Shown: positions 22,989 to 30,774 of the stretch, piece by piece
How positions within the stretch are numbered: the first letter of the stretch is position 1
Layout of the letters: every line of letters starts with the position of its first letter
DNA from: Agaricicola taiwanensis_A
GTDB taxonomy: Bacteria > Pseudomonadota > Alphaproteobacteria > Rhizobiales > Methylopilaceae
Assembly (NCBI GenBank): GCA_040394255.1
Contig: JBEBSP010000004.1
Location: forward strand, 1-30,774
Direction: 5' to 3'
Length of the DNA: 30,774 nucleotides
Position numbers and translations under genes: made by a program
The notes under the pieces: generated by a model
The model's database searches: none
The model's input: only the letters and a program-made list of their open reading frames with translations
What the model was told of the DNA's origin: nothing

Positions 22989-23950
22989 ACCTCGGCATGA
23001 GTTCGTTCCTGCAACTGGACCTGCCCGCCGCCCTCTCGGCGCTGTTCGCCACGCTGGCCGCGACGCTGGTGGGCAATTTCCTGGTGCTCAGGAAGCAGAG
23101 CCTGATCGGCGATTCCATCTCGCATTCGATCCTGCCCGGTCTCGTGCTCGGCTTCGTGATCGCGGGCAGCCGCCAGTCGCTACCCATGATCCTGGGCGCG
23201 GGGGCGGCGGCCCTCGCGGCGGTCGTGCTGATCGAACTGGTGCGCCGCGCGGGACGGGTCGAATCCGGCGCGGCCATGGGCGTGGTGTTTCCGGTGTTCT
23301 TCGCGGCGGGCATCGTCTTCCTGGAGATGGGCGGCGCGCATGCCGTCGATCTCGACGCCGACTGCGTGCTTTACGGTCAGCTCGAAACCATCCTGTGGCT
23401 GGCGGCGGAAAAGCCGTCCGATCTGTTGCGGGTTGAGGTCTGGGCCGCCATGCCGCGCGAGGTCACCACCCTGGCTTCGGTGCTCGCCGTTACCGCCCTC
23501 GTCCTCTGGCTGTTCAGAAAGGAACTGGTGGCGGCATCCTTCGACCGCGACCATGCCGCCTCGCTCGGGCTACCGGTCACGGCGATCGACCTCGGGCTGA
23601 TGACGCTGGTCGCGCTCGTCTCCGTGGCAGCGTTCGAGGCGGTGGGATCGATCCTGATCGTCGCGATGCTGATCGTTCCGGCGGCCGCCGCACGGGTGCT
23701 GACCAACCGGCTTGGTGCCCAGATCCGGCTGAGCCTCGTCTTCGCCTTCGCATCCGCGCTCGGAGGGTATGTGCTGGGGGCTTTCGGGCCGTTCTGGATC
23801 GGCTTCGGGCATTCGGTCAGCGCCAGCGGCATGATTGCCAGTCTGGCCGGTGTGATCCTCGCGGGCGCCGTCCTGTGGCGCCAGGTGGCCGGGCGCGGTT
23901 TAGCGCCGCACGGATCGGTGTCGTCTGGACTTCACGCCGAGGCTATCTAA
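22985..23950 (+). CDS. Mn/Zn ABC transporter second permease (TroD type)
   Basis: A 321-residue ABC-3 permease, paralogous to the preceding one, with LRKQSLIGDSISHSILPGLVLG and EAVGSILIVAMLIVPAAAARVL in matching places. It would pair with the first permease as the membrane channel. Start and previous stop overlap by 4 bp. A periplasm- or cytoplasm-facing acidic loop (GGAHAVDLDADC) between membrane segments is longer than the equivalent in its partner. Ferrochelatase begins 27 bp after the stop, close enough for one transcript. Confidence 0.93.
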   Translation: MNLGMSSFLQLDLPAALSALFATLAATLVGNFLVLRKQSLIGDSISHSILPGLVLGFVIAGSRQSLPMILGAGAAALAAVVLIELVRRAGRVESGAAMGVVFPVFFAAGIVFLEMGGAHAVDLDADCVLYGQLETILWLAAEKPSDLLRVEVWAAMPREVTTLASVLAVTALVLWLFRKELVAASFDRDHAASLGLPVTAIDLGLMTLVALVSVAAFEAVGSILIVAMLIVPAAAARVLTNRLGAQIRLSLVFAFASALGGYVLGAFGPFWIGFGHSVSASGMIASLAGVILAGAVLWRQVAGRGLAPHGSVSSGLHAEAI

Positions 23951-23977
23951 GGTCACCCCACTGCGAGGTGATCCCCT

Positions 23978-25024
23978 ATGACTTCAGATTCCTTCCGTGC
24001 GATCCGGTTGCCCGAAGGCCATCCGTCGGCGGCCGCGGGCAAGATCGGCGTGCTGATCGTCAATCTCGGCACACCGGACGGGACCGACTACCGGTCGATG
24101 CGGCGCTATCTGAAGGAGTTCCTGTCCGACCGCCGGGTCATCGACACGCCGCGCTGGCTGTGGTGGCCGCTGCTCAACCTCGTGATCCTGTCCACGCGCC
24201 CTCAGAAGAAAGGCAAGGACTACGCCTCGATCTGGAACACCGAGCGCGACGAAAGCCCGCTACGCACCATCACCCGCTCGCAGTCGGAGCAACTGGCTGG
24301 GACCATGGCCGGCCTGTCGGGCGACATCGTGGTCGACTGGGCGATGCGCTACGGCAATCCGTCCATCTCCTCTCGCATCGACGCGTTGCAGGCTGCCGGT
24401 TGCGAGCGCATCCTGATCGTGCCGCTCTATCCGCAGTATGCCGCCGCGACGACAGCGACGGTGGCGGACAAGACTTTCGATGCCCTGAAGGCCCTGCGCT
24501 GGCAGCCCGCCGTGCGGATCGCACCGCCGTGGCATGACGATCCCGTCTACATCGAAGCCGTCGCCTCGGAGATGTCCCGTCATATCGCAGCCCTCGGCTG
24601 GGAGCCGGAGGTGGTGCTTGCCTCGTTCCACGGGGTGCCTCAGCGTTACGTCACACTGGGCGATCCCTATCACCGCCACTGCATGGAAACCGCGCATCTC
24701 GTGCGGGAGAGACTGGGCTGGAGCGAGGAGACGTTCCGCGTCACGTTCCAGTCGCGCTTCGGGCCGGAGGAATGGCTCCAGCCCTATACCGACAAGACGG
24801 TGGAGGCGCTGGCCAAGGCCGGTGTGAAGCGTCTGGCCATCGTCACGCCTGGTTTTACCGCCGACTGCCTCGAAACCCTTGAGGAGATCGCCGTCGAGAA
24901 CGCCGAGATATTCAAGCACAATGGTGGCGAGCAGTTCGCCGCCATCCCCTGCCTGAACGACAGCTCTGCCGGCATGCGCGTGATCGAGGCCGTGACCCGG
25001 CGCGAACTTCAGGGCTGGGTCTGA
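23978..25024 (+). CDS. hemH: Ferrochelatase
   Basis: A 348-residue protein that inserts Fe2+ into protoporphyrin IX, the last step of protohaem synthesis. Family segments are VLIVNLGTPDGTD, KEFLSDRRVI, PLYPQYAAAT, the catalytic-His segment SFHGVPQRYV and VTPGFTADCLETLEEI with the conserved Glu. Length is normal for the alphaproteobacterial enzyme. AGGTGAT precedes the ATG at 23978. It lies only 27 bp downstream of the metal importer operon on the same strand, with no terminator seen between, so it may be co-transcribed with the importer and respond to metal status. The following SPFH gene begins after 85 bp. Confidence 0.97.
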   Translation: MTSDSFRAIRLPEGHPSAAAGKIGVLIVNLGTPDGTDYRSMRRYLKEFLSDRRVIDTPRWLWWPLLNLVILSTRPQKKGKDYASIWNTERDESPLRTITRSQSEQLAGTMAGLSGDIVVDWAMRYGNPSISSRIDALQAAGCERILIVPLYPQYAAATTATVADKTFDALKALRWQPAVRIAPPWHDDPVYIEAVASEMSRHIAALGWEPEVVLASFHGVPQRYVTLGDPYHRHCMETAHLVRERLGWSEETFRVTFQSRFGPEEWLQPYTDKTVEALAKAGVKRLAIVTPGFTADCLETLEEIAVENAEIFKHNGGEQFAAIPCLNDSSAGMRVIEAVTRRELQGWV

Positions 25025-25109
25025 GACTTTCGTCTGATTCGTGCTTGCCGTGCAGGACAATGCGCAGCACACTCCGCGCCGTTACGGTTCGGGACCAAGG
25101 GGTGCTGCC

Positions 25110-26096
25110 ATGCTGGCCGGGTTTGATATCTTCTCCATCGTGCTGGTCGTGCTGGCCATCCTGCTTGTCTTCGCGGGGGTCAAGACCGTGCCGCAGGGCT
25201 ACAACTACACCGTCGAGCGCTTCCAGAAATACACGCGCACGCTGACTCCCGGCCTGACGCTGATCGTGCCGTTCATCGACCGCATCGGCCGCAAGGTGAA
25301 CATGATGGAGCAGGTTCTGGCGATCCCGAGCCAGGAGGTCATCACCCGCGACAACGCCACCGTCCAGGTCGACGGTATCAACTTCTACCAGGTGGTCGAC
25401 GCGCCGCGCGCCAGCTACGAGGTCACGGACCTGCAATCGGCGATCCTCAATCTCACCATGACCAACATCCGCTCCGTCATGGGCTCCATGGACCTCGACC
25501 AGGTGCTGTCGAACCGCGAGGAGATCAACGACCGGCTGCTGCATGTGGTCGATGCGGCCGCCGCGCCCTGGGGCGTCAAGGTCACGCGCATCGAGATCAA
25601 GGACATCACCCCGCCGGCCGACCTCGTCGCTTCCATGGGCCGCCAGATGAAGGCCGAACGCGAGAAGCGCGCGGCAATCCTGGAGGCCGAGGGCGAGCGC
25701 GCATCGGAAATCCTGCGCGCCGAAGGCCGCAAGCAGAGCCAGGTGCTGGAAGCGGAAGGCCGGCGCGAGGCCGCGTTCCGCGATGCCGAGGGCCGGGAGC
25801 GCACCGCCGAGGCCGAAGCCAAGGCGACGGAGATGGTCAGCGTGGCCATTTCCCAAGGCGATGTCGCCGCGCTGAATTACTTCATCGCCGAGAAATACGT
25901 CCGTGCCCTTGAAAAGCTTGCCACTTCACCGAACCAGAAGACGCTGATCCTGCCGGTCGAGGCCACCGCCATTATCGGATCGCTCGCCGGAATCGCCGAA
26001 ATCGCCAAGTCGGCGCTGGGAGACCGGCGTGACGGTGGGTCGGAGAAGCCACGCGGCAAGTCGGGGCCAACGGGTCCATCGACGTCGGTCCTGTGA
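25110..26096 (+). CDS. SPFH/band-7 protein, QmcA-like
   Basis: A 328-residue membrane-anchored protein. An N-terminal hydrophobic segment (about 5-24) is followed by a band-7 domain starting VPQGYNYTVERFQKY, with the typical AIPSQEVITRDNATVQVDGI and ITPPADL. An Ala/Glu/Arg-rich coiled coil follows (about 180-250). The family assembles into large membrane rings linked to protease control or microdomains. AAGGGG precedes the ATG at 25110; the upstream extension lacks hydrophobic or domain sequence. An NfeD protein follows after 10 bp, the usual partner of this group, so the two form an operon. Confidence 0.93.
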   Translation: MLAGFDIFSIVLVVLAILLVFAGVKTVPQGYNYTVERFQKYTRTLTPGLTLIVPFIDRIGRKVNMMEQVLAIPSQEVITRDNATVQVDGINFYQVVDAPRASYEVTDLQSAILNLTMTNIRSVMGSMDLDQVLSNREEINDRLLHVVDAAAAPWGVKVTRIEIKDITPPADLVASMGRQMKAEREKRAAILEAEGERASEILRAEGRKQSQVLEAEGRREAAFRDAEGRERTAEAEAKATEMVSVAISQGDVAALNYFIAEKYVRALEKLATSPNQKTLILPVEATAIIGSLAGIAEIAKSALGDRRDGGSEKPRGKSGPTGPSTSVL

Positions 26097-26106
26097 GGAG
26101 CGGAGG

Positions 26107-26565
26107 ATGGTGCTGAACCTCATCGAAACCCTCGGCATCTGGAGCTGGTTCGTGTTCGGGCTCCTGCTGTTGACGGCGGAGATCTTCGTGCCGGGCACAT
26201 TCATTCTCTGGCTCGGACTGGCAGCCATCGCGGTCGGCCTGCTGGGCCTCGCGTTCGATCCCGGCTGGCAGGTGCAGATCGTGATGTTCGGCCTGCTTGC
26301 CATCGTGTTCGTCGTGATCTGGTGGCGGTATGCGCGCGTCCGGAAGGACAGGGACAACGATCACCCGATGCTGCACCGCCGCGCCGATCGCCACATCGGA
26401 CGGGAGTTCATTTTGGATGCCCCGATCGAGAACGGCATCGGACGCGTACGCATCGACGACACCGTCTGGCGGATTGCGGGAGCCGATTGCCCGGCCGGCA
26501 CGCGGGTCCGCGTGGCCCGGACGGATGGCGCGGTCCTGATCGTGGACGCGGTTGCGCCCTACTGA
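26107..26565 (+). CDS. NfeD-family short membrane protein
   Basis: A 152-residue protein with three or four hydrophobic segments (WSWFVFGLLLLTAEIF, FILWLGLAAIAVGLLGLAF, IVMFGLLAIVFVVIWW) and a C-terminal soluble domain (GRVRIDDTVWRIAG to the end) that fits the OB-like NfeD fold. It is the short form (NfeD1b/YbbJ type) without a protease domain, and is encoded next to the SPFH gene as usual; the two are thought to act together in the membrane. GAGGAGCGGAGG before the ATG gives a strong ribosome binding site. Its last 7 bp overlap the end of motB on the opposite strand. Confidence 0.93.
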   Translation: MVLNLIETLGIWSWFVFGLLLLTAEIFVPGTFILWLGLAAIAVGLLGLAFDPGWQVQIVMFGLLAIVFVVIWWRYARVRKDRDNDHPMLHRRADRHIGREFILDAPIENGIGRVRIDDTVWRIAGADCPAGTRVRVARTDGAVLIVDAVAPY

Positions 26566-27386
26566 AGCGGATTCATCGGCACCGCCGGCGCTTCGTTCAG
26601 CATGATCAGCGTGATGCGCCGGTTCGACGACAGGAACGGATTGTCGGGGAACATGGGATCGGTGTCCGCCCGGCCCTCGATGGATCGGAACCGCTCGCCG
26701 GGGACACCTTGTTCCTCCAGAAGGCGGCGGATGACATTGGCCCGGTCGGTGGACAATTCCCAAGGGCCGAGGCGGACGGATTTGTCGCCGTTGCCTGCTG
26801 CTGTGTGGCCTTCGATCTTCAGGCGGTTGGGCATTGTGCGAAGGACGGGCGCCAGCACGACTATGATTGATCTTATGCGCTCATAGGGGTCGGCCGAGCC
26901 CAGCGCGAACATTGAACGCCCGTCCTGATCCATGAGCTGGATCGCAAGGCCGTCCGGTGTTTCCTCGATGATGATGTGGCGGGATACGTCCGTGATGTCC
27001 GGCAGGCTTTGCAGCGCCTGCCGCAGGGTCGCGGCGGTCATGGCGAACTGCTGGTTGGTGCTGCGCGAGACAAAGCCGCTGTATTTGTCGTCGGTGGCCG
27101 GCCCCGAGGAGGTGGATGACTCGTCGGCGTCGACGTTGTCCTTGTATTTGTTCATGCTGCGTGTCGGGATGCCATCCTGGTCCATGATCCCGGATTTGGC
27201 TTCACGGGTCTGGACGCCGAAGGCTTCCCGAATCGATCCGACCGCGGCTTCCAATCTCGGCTCATCCGGTTTCGACGCGGCCGCGACCACGACGAAGAAG
27301 GCCATCAGCAGCGCCATCAGATCGGCGAAAGTGACGTACCAACCGTGGCCGCCGGCGTGGCCTTCGGCTTTTTTCTTGCGCGCCAT
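26559..27386 (-). CDS. motB: Flagellar motor stator protein MotB
   Basis: A 275-residue protein with a short basic N-terminus, one membrane helix (about 17-38) with the ion-binding Asp22 in TFADLMALLMAFFVVV, and a long linker with a possible plug (residues about 60-100). A C-terminal OmpA-like domain follows (about 140-265), with IEGHTAAGNG and LSTDRANVIRRLL for peptidoglycan binding. It forms the stator with MotA. The helix is closer to PomB-type than E. coli MotB, so the coupling ion (H+ or Na+) is open. The gene starts 3 bp after the motA stop, and its end overlaps the nfeD-like gene by 7 bp. Confidence 0.92.
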   Translation of the reverse strand: MARKKKAEGHAGGHGWYVTFADLMALLMAFFVVVAAASKPDEPRLEAAVGSIREAFGVQTREAKSGIMDQDGIPTRSMNKYKDNVDADESSTSSGPATDDKYSGFVSRSTNQQFAMTAATLRQALQSLPDITDVSRHIIIEETPDGLAIQLMDQDGRSMFALGSADPYERIRSIIVVLAPVLRTMPNRLKIEGHTAAGNGDKSVRLGPWELSTDRANVIRRLLEEQGVPGERFRSIEGRADTDPMFPDNPFLSSNRRITLIMLNEAPAVPMNPLQ

Positions 27387-27389
27387 GGA

Positions 27390-28157
27390 TCAGGCCGCCT
27401 CCGCGAATTCGGCGCGATGCTTTTCCGGCAGATAGGCCAGCAGCATCTCGCGCACCAGTGACGGGCTCTTCTGCTCGCGGATCTGCATGATGCCGTCGAT
27501 GATGAGCGTCAGATTGAGGTCTTCCTCGGCGAACTTCAGGTGGAGCTTGTCGGCGATCGGGATGCCGATGAAGTTCTGCATCAGCGCTCCATAGAGCGTC
27601 GCGGTCAGCGCGATCGCCATGTAGGGGCCGAGGGTGGAGGGGTCCTGCATGTTGGCGAACATCTGGATCATGCCGATCAGTGTTCCGACCATGCCGAAGG
27701 CCGGGGCGCAGTCGCCGATCGAGCGGAATATCTTCTCGCCTTCGCTCAGGCGCATCAACAGCAGATCGCGATCGAGTTCGAGGCTTTCGCGGATGAAATC
27801 GGCGTCATAGCCGTCGGCGACGTAGCGGATGCCCTTGGCGAGGAACGTGTCTGACGCGCTGGCGTTCTCAAGCGCAAGTGGCCCCTGCTTGCGGACGAGG
27901 TCGGCGAGTTGCCCGATTTCCTCGATGAGCGCGCGGGCGCTGACCTTGCGCATGGAGAACAGATAGCGCAGGCCGACCGGAAATCCCTCGAGGATCGCGT
28001 TCAGGGGGAAGCGGATCATGGTGGCCGCCATGGCGCCGCCGAACACGATGATCGAGGAATGGCTGTCGAGGAAGATTGTCGGATCGCCACCCATGACCAT
28101 GAGCGCGCCGACGATGACCATGGCTGCAACGAAGCCAGCGATTGTCGCGATGTCCAT
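27390..28157 (-). CDS. motA: Flagellar motor stator protein MotA
   Basis: A 255-residue protein, the short PomA/MotA type. Membrane segments are seen at about 4-22, 32-50, 150-170 and 180-200. Family segments include GGDPTIFLDSHSSIIVFGG, GDCAPAFGMVGTLIGMIQMF and LGPYMAIALTATLYGALMQNF. Five copies surround a MotB dimer and drive the flagellar rotor by ion flow. I chose 28157 because AAGGATCG precedes it and the first helix follows; the longer frame to 28247 runs through the promoter region. motB follows after 3 bp. No other flagellar gene is in the window. A CtrA-like site lies 69-83 bp upstream. Confidence 0.93.
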   Translation of the reverse strand: MDIATIAGFVAAMVIVGALMVMGGDPTIFLDSHSSIIVFGGAMAATMIRFPLNAILEGFPVGLRYLFSMRKVSARALIEEIGQLADLVRKQGPLALENASASDTFLAKGIRYVADGYDADFIRESLELDRDLLLMRLSEGEKIFRSIGDCAPAFGMVGTLIGMIQMFANMQDPSTLGPYMAIALTATLYGALMQNFIGIPIADKLHLKFAEEDLNLTLIIDGIMQIREQKSPSLVREMLLAYLPEKHRAEFAEAA

Positions 28158-28225
28158 TGGCGATCCTTGCCTGCAAGCCGCGATCCTCGCAGCCGTGGAA
28201 GGTCGCTTTTGTAACTTCCGGTCCT

Positions 28226-28240
28226 CTAACTTAGAGTTAA
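28226..28240 (-). promoter_or_regulatory. CtrA-box-like site upstream of motAB
   Basis: In motA sense TTAA-CTCTAAG-TTAG matches the CtrA consensus TTAA-N7-TTAA at seven of eight fixed bases. The same stretch holds a 13-bp inverted repeat (28224-28236, CTCTAA-N-TTAGAG). It lies 69-83 bp before the motA start. CtrA controls motility genes in many alphaproteobacteria. Confidence 0.45.
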
Positions 28241-28301
28241 ACCGCACCCCTAGAAGTGCCGCGACGATTGTCGCATGCGCATCTGTCGGCAGTAGGCAGC
28301 A

Positions 28302-29294
28302 TCAGGCGACGCCCGCTCGCAAGAGATCGTGGATGTGCACCAATCCCACCGGTTTGTCGTTATCGACAACGAAGAGCGTCAGGATCTTCGAACGGTTGAT
28401 CTGCTCGATTGCCGCTGTCGCGAGCGTGTCGGACGTGATGGAGCGCGGGTTGGGCGTCATGACGCTGTCGACCGCCAGGCCCAGCATGCCGGGACCCATG
28501 TGCCGTCTCAGGTCACCGTCGGTGATGATCCCGGCGAGCCTGCCGTGGGCATCGGTCACGCCGACGCAGCCGAACCCCTTGGCGCTCATGACCAGGATGG
28601 CGTCCGACATGAGCGCCCCGGTGGGGACGAGAGGCGTGGCTTCGCCGCTGTGCATCACGTCCTTCACATAGGACAGCATGGCCCCGAGCTTTCCGCCCGG
28701 ATGAAACACCTTGAAATCCTGCGCCGTGAAGCCGCGCACTTCCAGAAGCGCGACGGCAAGGGCGTCGCCCAGCGCCAACTGCATGGTCGTCGATGTCGTC
28801 GGCGCCAAACCGTGCGGGCAGGCTTCGGTCGCTTTCGGAAGCAGCAGGACCACGTTCGCGGCCTGTCCGAGCGCGCTGTCGGCCTTGGAGGTCATGGCGA
28901 CGAGCGGAACACGGAAACGGGTCGCATGCTGGATCAGATCGCGCAGTTCCTGGGTTTCCCCGGACCATGACAGGGCGAGGATCACGTCGCCCGGCAGGAT
29001 CATTCCCAGATCGCCGTGGCTGGCCTCGCTCGCATGGACAAAGAATGAGGGTGTTCCGGTGGATGCGAGCGTCGCCGCGATCTTGCGCCCGACATGACCG
29101 CTCTTGCCGATGCCGGAGACGATCACTCGTCCCGTAGCCTTGAGAATCAGGGAAACCGCCTCGTCGACGGCCGTGCCGAGTGCGCCGTCGAGTGAGATTG
29201 CAAGTGCATCTATCCCCGCCCGTTCGATCGTCAGCGTTCGATGGGCCGCGGCGATGGCCTCGCTGTTGGCGAAGATGCGGGCAGGAGTGGTCAT
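28302..29294 (-). CDS. kdsD: Arabinose-5-phosphate isomerase (KdsD/GutQ/KpsF family)
   Basis: A 330-residue protein with an N-terminal SIS domain and two C-terminal CBS domains (from about 205 to the end). SIS segments are VIVSGIGKSGHVGRKIAATLASTG (SGIGKSGH at 60-67) and ASEASHGDLGMI with the conserved His93; ALSWSGETQEL follows. The CBS part includes DVMHSGEATPLV and GIITDGDLRRHM. It converts ribulose 5-phosphate to arabinose 5-phosphate, the first step to the LPS sugar Kdo, in the cytoplasm. GAAGAGA precedes the ATG at 29294. It is divergent from an outer-membrane barrel gene, with a 153-bp shared intergenic region. Confidence 0.95.
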   Translation of the reverse strand: MTTPARIFANSEAIAAAHRTLTIERAGIDALAISLDGALGTAVDEAVSLILKATGRVIVSGIGKSGHVGRKIAATLASTGTPSFFVHASEASHGDLGMILPGDVILALSWSGETQELRDLIQHATRFRVPLVAMTSKADSALGQAANVVLLLPKATEACPHGLAPTTSTTMQLALGDALAVALLEVRGFTAQDFKVFHPGGKLGAMLSYVKDVMHSGEATPLVPTGALMSDAILVMSAKGFGCVGVTDAHGRLAGIITDGDLRRHMGPGMLGLAVDSVMTPNPRSITSDTLATAAIEQINRSKILTLFVVDNDKPVGLVHIHDLLRAGVA

Positions 29295-29369
29295 GGCGTC
29301 TCTTCAGGCGTTGAGGGATGGCGAGAGTTACCATGCGAGAGCCATCGATAGCCAGCGGCGGGTTCTGGC

Positions 29370-29386
29370 AACCATTGGTTAACCAT
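29370..29386 (+). promoter_or_regulatory. CtrA half-site TTAACCAT and degenerate partner upstream of the barrel gene
   Basis: TTAACCAT, the CtrA 8-mer half-site, lies at 29379-29386, 61 bp before the barrel gene. A second AACCAT is at 29370-29375, so the two halves are 11 bp apart, the spacing of a CtrA box, though the first half reads GCAA instead of TTAA. The stretch also holds the palindrome TGGTTAACCA (29376-29385). It could serve either divergent gene. Confidence 0.4.
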
Positions 29387-29447
29387 GAGGTGCGTTTCTG
29401 TGAGAGGGCGCTTGTCGGTGCAGCGCTGATTCCAGTGATCGTTTCCG

Positions 29448-30770
29448 ATGCACACATCTCGCCGTGCCTGTTTTGTCCTGGGGCTGTGCTCCGCTCTTGC
29501 CGCGCCGGCCGTCTCCGGCGCGCAGGAACAGGACATAGCCGCGCTGCTGCGTGGTTCGGCGATCGACAACGCTCCGGCTTCCAACCTGGCGTCATCGGCA
29601 CCCGATGGCCTTGGCGATGCGCCGGTGCAGGAACAGGATCCCTTCGCGCCTCCCGGCGTGAAGATCGGCACCTTCATCCTGCGCGGCAGCCTCGACACTT
29701 CGGTCGGGCATGATTCCAACCCTCTGCGGGTGCCGAACGGGCGGGGTTCCGTTTTCACCCGGCTGGGCGGCGAGAGCGAGCTGAGAAGCAATTGGAGCCG
29801 CCATGCGCTTGAGGCGCAGGTCAGCGGCTCTTACACGCGGTATAGCAGCATAGATGAGGCTGATGCGCCGCGCCTCGACGCGTTGCTGCGCGGCCGTGTC
29901 GATGCGCGCGAGGATATCGAGATCGATGCTCTCGCGGGCATTCAGCTTGACACGCTCGAACCCGGTGATCCCGATACGCCGAACGGGCTCAGGGACCGTC
30001 CGCTGGTGACGGAACTGCGTGGAGTTGCCGGCGTGACCTACAAGCCGGGGCCATGGTCATTCCGCGCCGGAGGACGGGTCGAGCGCGATCTCTACGAGAA
30101 CGGTCGTTTCATCAGCGGTGCGGTTCTGGACACCGGCGACCGTATCAACACGACCTATGCGCTGGATCTGCGCGGCGGTTACACGCTGTCGCCCAGGCTC
30201 GACACCTTCATCGAGGCGTCGATCGACCGGCGCGTCTACGATGACACCTTCGACCAGAACGGGCTGCAACGGGATTCGACGGGCTATTCGCTCGCTTCTG
30301 GCCTGCGCTATGACATGAGCGCGCTGGTTCAGGCCGAAATCAGGACCGGCTATCGCTGGCGGCGCTATGAGGATGCGAGCCTGCCCGACCTGTCAGGCAT
30401 CACGGCGGACGCATCCATCGTCTGGTCTCCCACGGCGCTCACCACGGTGCGGCTCACCGCCGGAACATTGTTCGACGACACGACCCTCGTCGGCTCATCC
30501 GGAAGCGTCACCCATTTCGTTCGGGGCGAAATCACCCATGCCCTGCGCCGCAACATCGCCATTACGGCCGCGTTGCAGGCGGAACGGGCCGATTACAGCG
30601 GCATCTCGCGCACGGATGACGAGTTCAGCGGTGAATTGGGGCTGGAATGGCGATTCAACCGCCGGATGGGCATCCGCGCCAGCGCCGAGCACATGCGGCT
30701 GACCTCGGATGCGAGCGGCGCGGATTACACCGCGACGCTCTATCAGGTGGGACTGCGCTTCCGCTACTGA
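29448..30770 (+). CDS. Outer-membrane beta-barrel protein (OMP_b-brl_2-like)
   Basis: A 440-residue exported protein. The signal peptide (residues 1 to about 24, cleavage near VSGA) is followed by a polar, probably disordered segment up to about residue 70. From FILRGSLDTSVGHDSNPL onward, alternating polar and hydrophobic strands with Arg/Tyr/Gly continue to the end, and the last residues LRFRY end in an aromatic, the signal for barrel assembly. It resembles barrels linked to exopolysaccharide export in alphaproteobacteria; the exact function is unknown. No clear Shine-Dalgarno sequence precedes the ATG at 29448. kdsD is divergent, and a CtrA-like site lies between the two genes. Confidence 0.85.
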   Translation: MHTSRRACFVLGLCSALAAPAVSGAQEQDIAALLRGSAIDNAPASNLASSAPDGLGDAPVQEQDPFAPPGVKIGTFILRGSLDTSVGHDSNPLRVPNGRGSVFTRLGGESELRSNWSRHALEAQVSGSYTRYSSIDEADAPRLDALLRGRVDAREDIEIDALAGIQLDTLEPGDPDTPNGLRDRPLVTELRGVAGVTYKPGPWSFRAGGRVERDLYENGRFISGAVLDTGDRINTTYALDLRGGYTLSPRLDTFIEASIDRRVYDDTFDQNGLQRDSTGYSLASGLRYDMSALVQAEIRTGYRWRRYEDASLPDLSGITADASIVWSPTALTTVRLTAGTLFDDTTLVGSSGSVTHFVRGEITHALRRNIAITAALQAERADYSGISRTDDEFSGELGLEWRFNRRMGIRASAEHMRLTSDASGADYTATLYQVGLRFRY

Positions 30771-30774
30771 GCCT

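Noticed and set aside
1..30774. tRNA, rRNA, CRISPR, insertion sequence, integrase or prophage genes
   Set aside because: Looked for on both strands; no tRNA-like cloverleaf, spaced repeat array, transposase or terminal inverted repeat was seen.

Overview
The window reads as chromosomal DNA from a high-G+C alphaproteobacterium, most likely Hyphomicrobiales (Rhizobiales). The clues are a homospermidine synthase together with a type III ornithine/lysine decarboxylase that carries a long speF-like leader RNA, sites resembling CtrA boxes, a fused indolepyruvate oxidoreductase, and several small families common in this order (DUF2937, DUF6766, DUF1007). I do not assign a genus. There is no rRNA, tRNA, CRISPR array, insertion sequence or prophage. 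The content is housekeeping and accessory metabolism, densely packed.

Layout. 1-810: 3' part of a COG0523/CobW GTPase with a His-rich metal tract. 813-3833: a DUF6766 membrane protein on the minus strand, then a WD40 protein, an FAD amine-oxidase-like protein and DUF2937 in a compact plus-strand run. 4043-5119: AbrB-type membrane protein. 5153-10631: a polyamine region on the minus strand (hss, GNAT, odc and a roughly 410-nt structured odc leader), interrupted by a plus-strand Na/Pi cotransporter. 10632-11945: YeiH-type transporter and a small membrane protein. 12093-13931: phnM and a DUF1045 2H phosphoesterase, without C-P lyase core genes. 14149-14769: an AT-richer orphan gene. 14913-16577: DUF1007-NicO nickel/cobalt exporter fusion. 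16752-20234: fused indolepyruvate ferredoxin oxidoreductase. 20322-25024: a TroABCD-type Mn/Zn importer, closely followed by ferrochelatase. 25110-26565: QmcA-like SPFH protein and NfeD. 26559-28157: motAB stator. 28302-29294: arabinose-5-phosphate isomerase (Kdo pathway). 29448-30770: outer-membrane beta-barrel.

How the genes fit together. Odc makes putrescine and Hss condenses it to homospermidine; the odc leader contains a terminator-like hairpin and a hairpin at the ribosome binding site, so feedback control at RNA level is likely. Transition-metal handling recurs: the COG0523 GTPase, the NicO fusion, and the TroABCD importer, whose promoter carries two identical 17-bp repeats, one lying exactly between -35 and -10. 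The motAB and barrel genes have CtrA-like sites upstream, which would tie motility and envelope genes to the cell cycle.

The most useful leads are the odc leader architecture, the paired operator at the metal importer, the orphan AT-rich gene with two 6-3-6 inverted repeats upstream, and the perfect 14-bp palindrome ahead of the indolepyruvate oxidoreductase. I found no clear new multi-gene system; the novelty is mainly regulatory.
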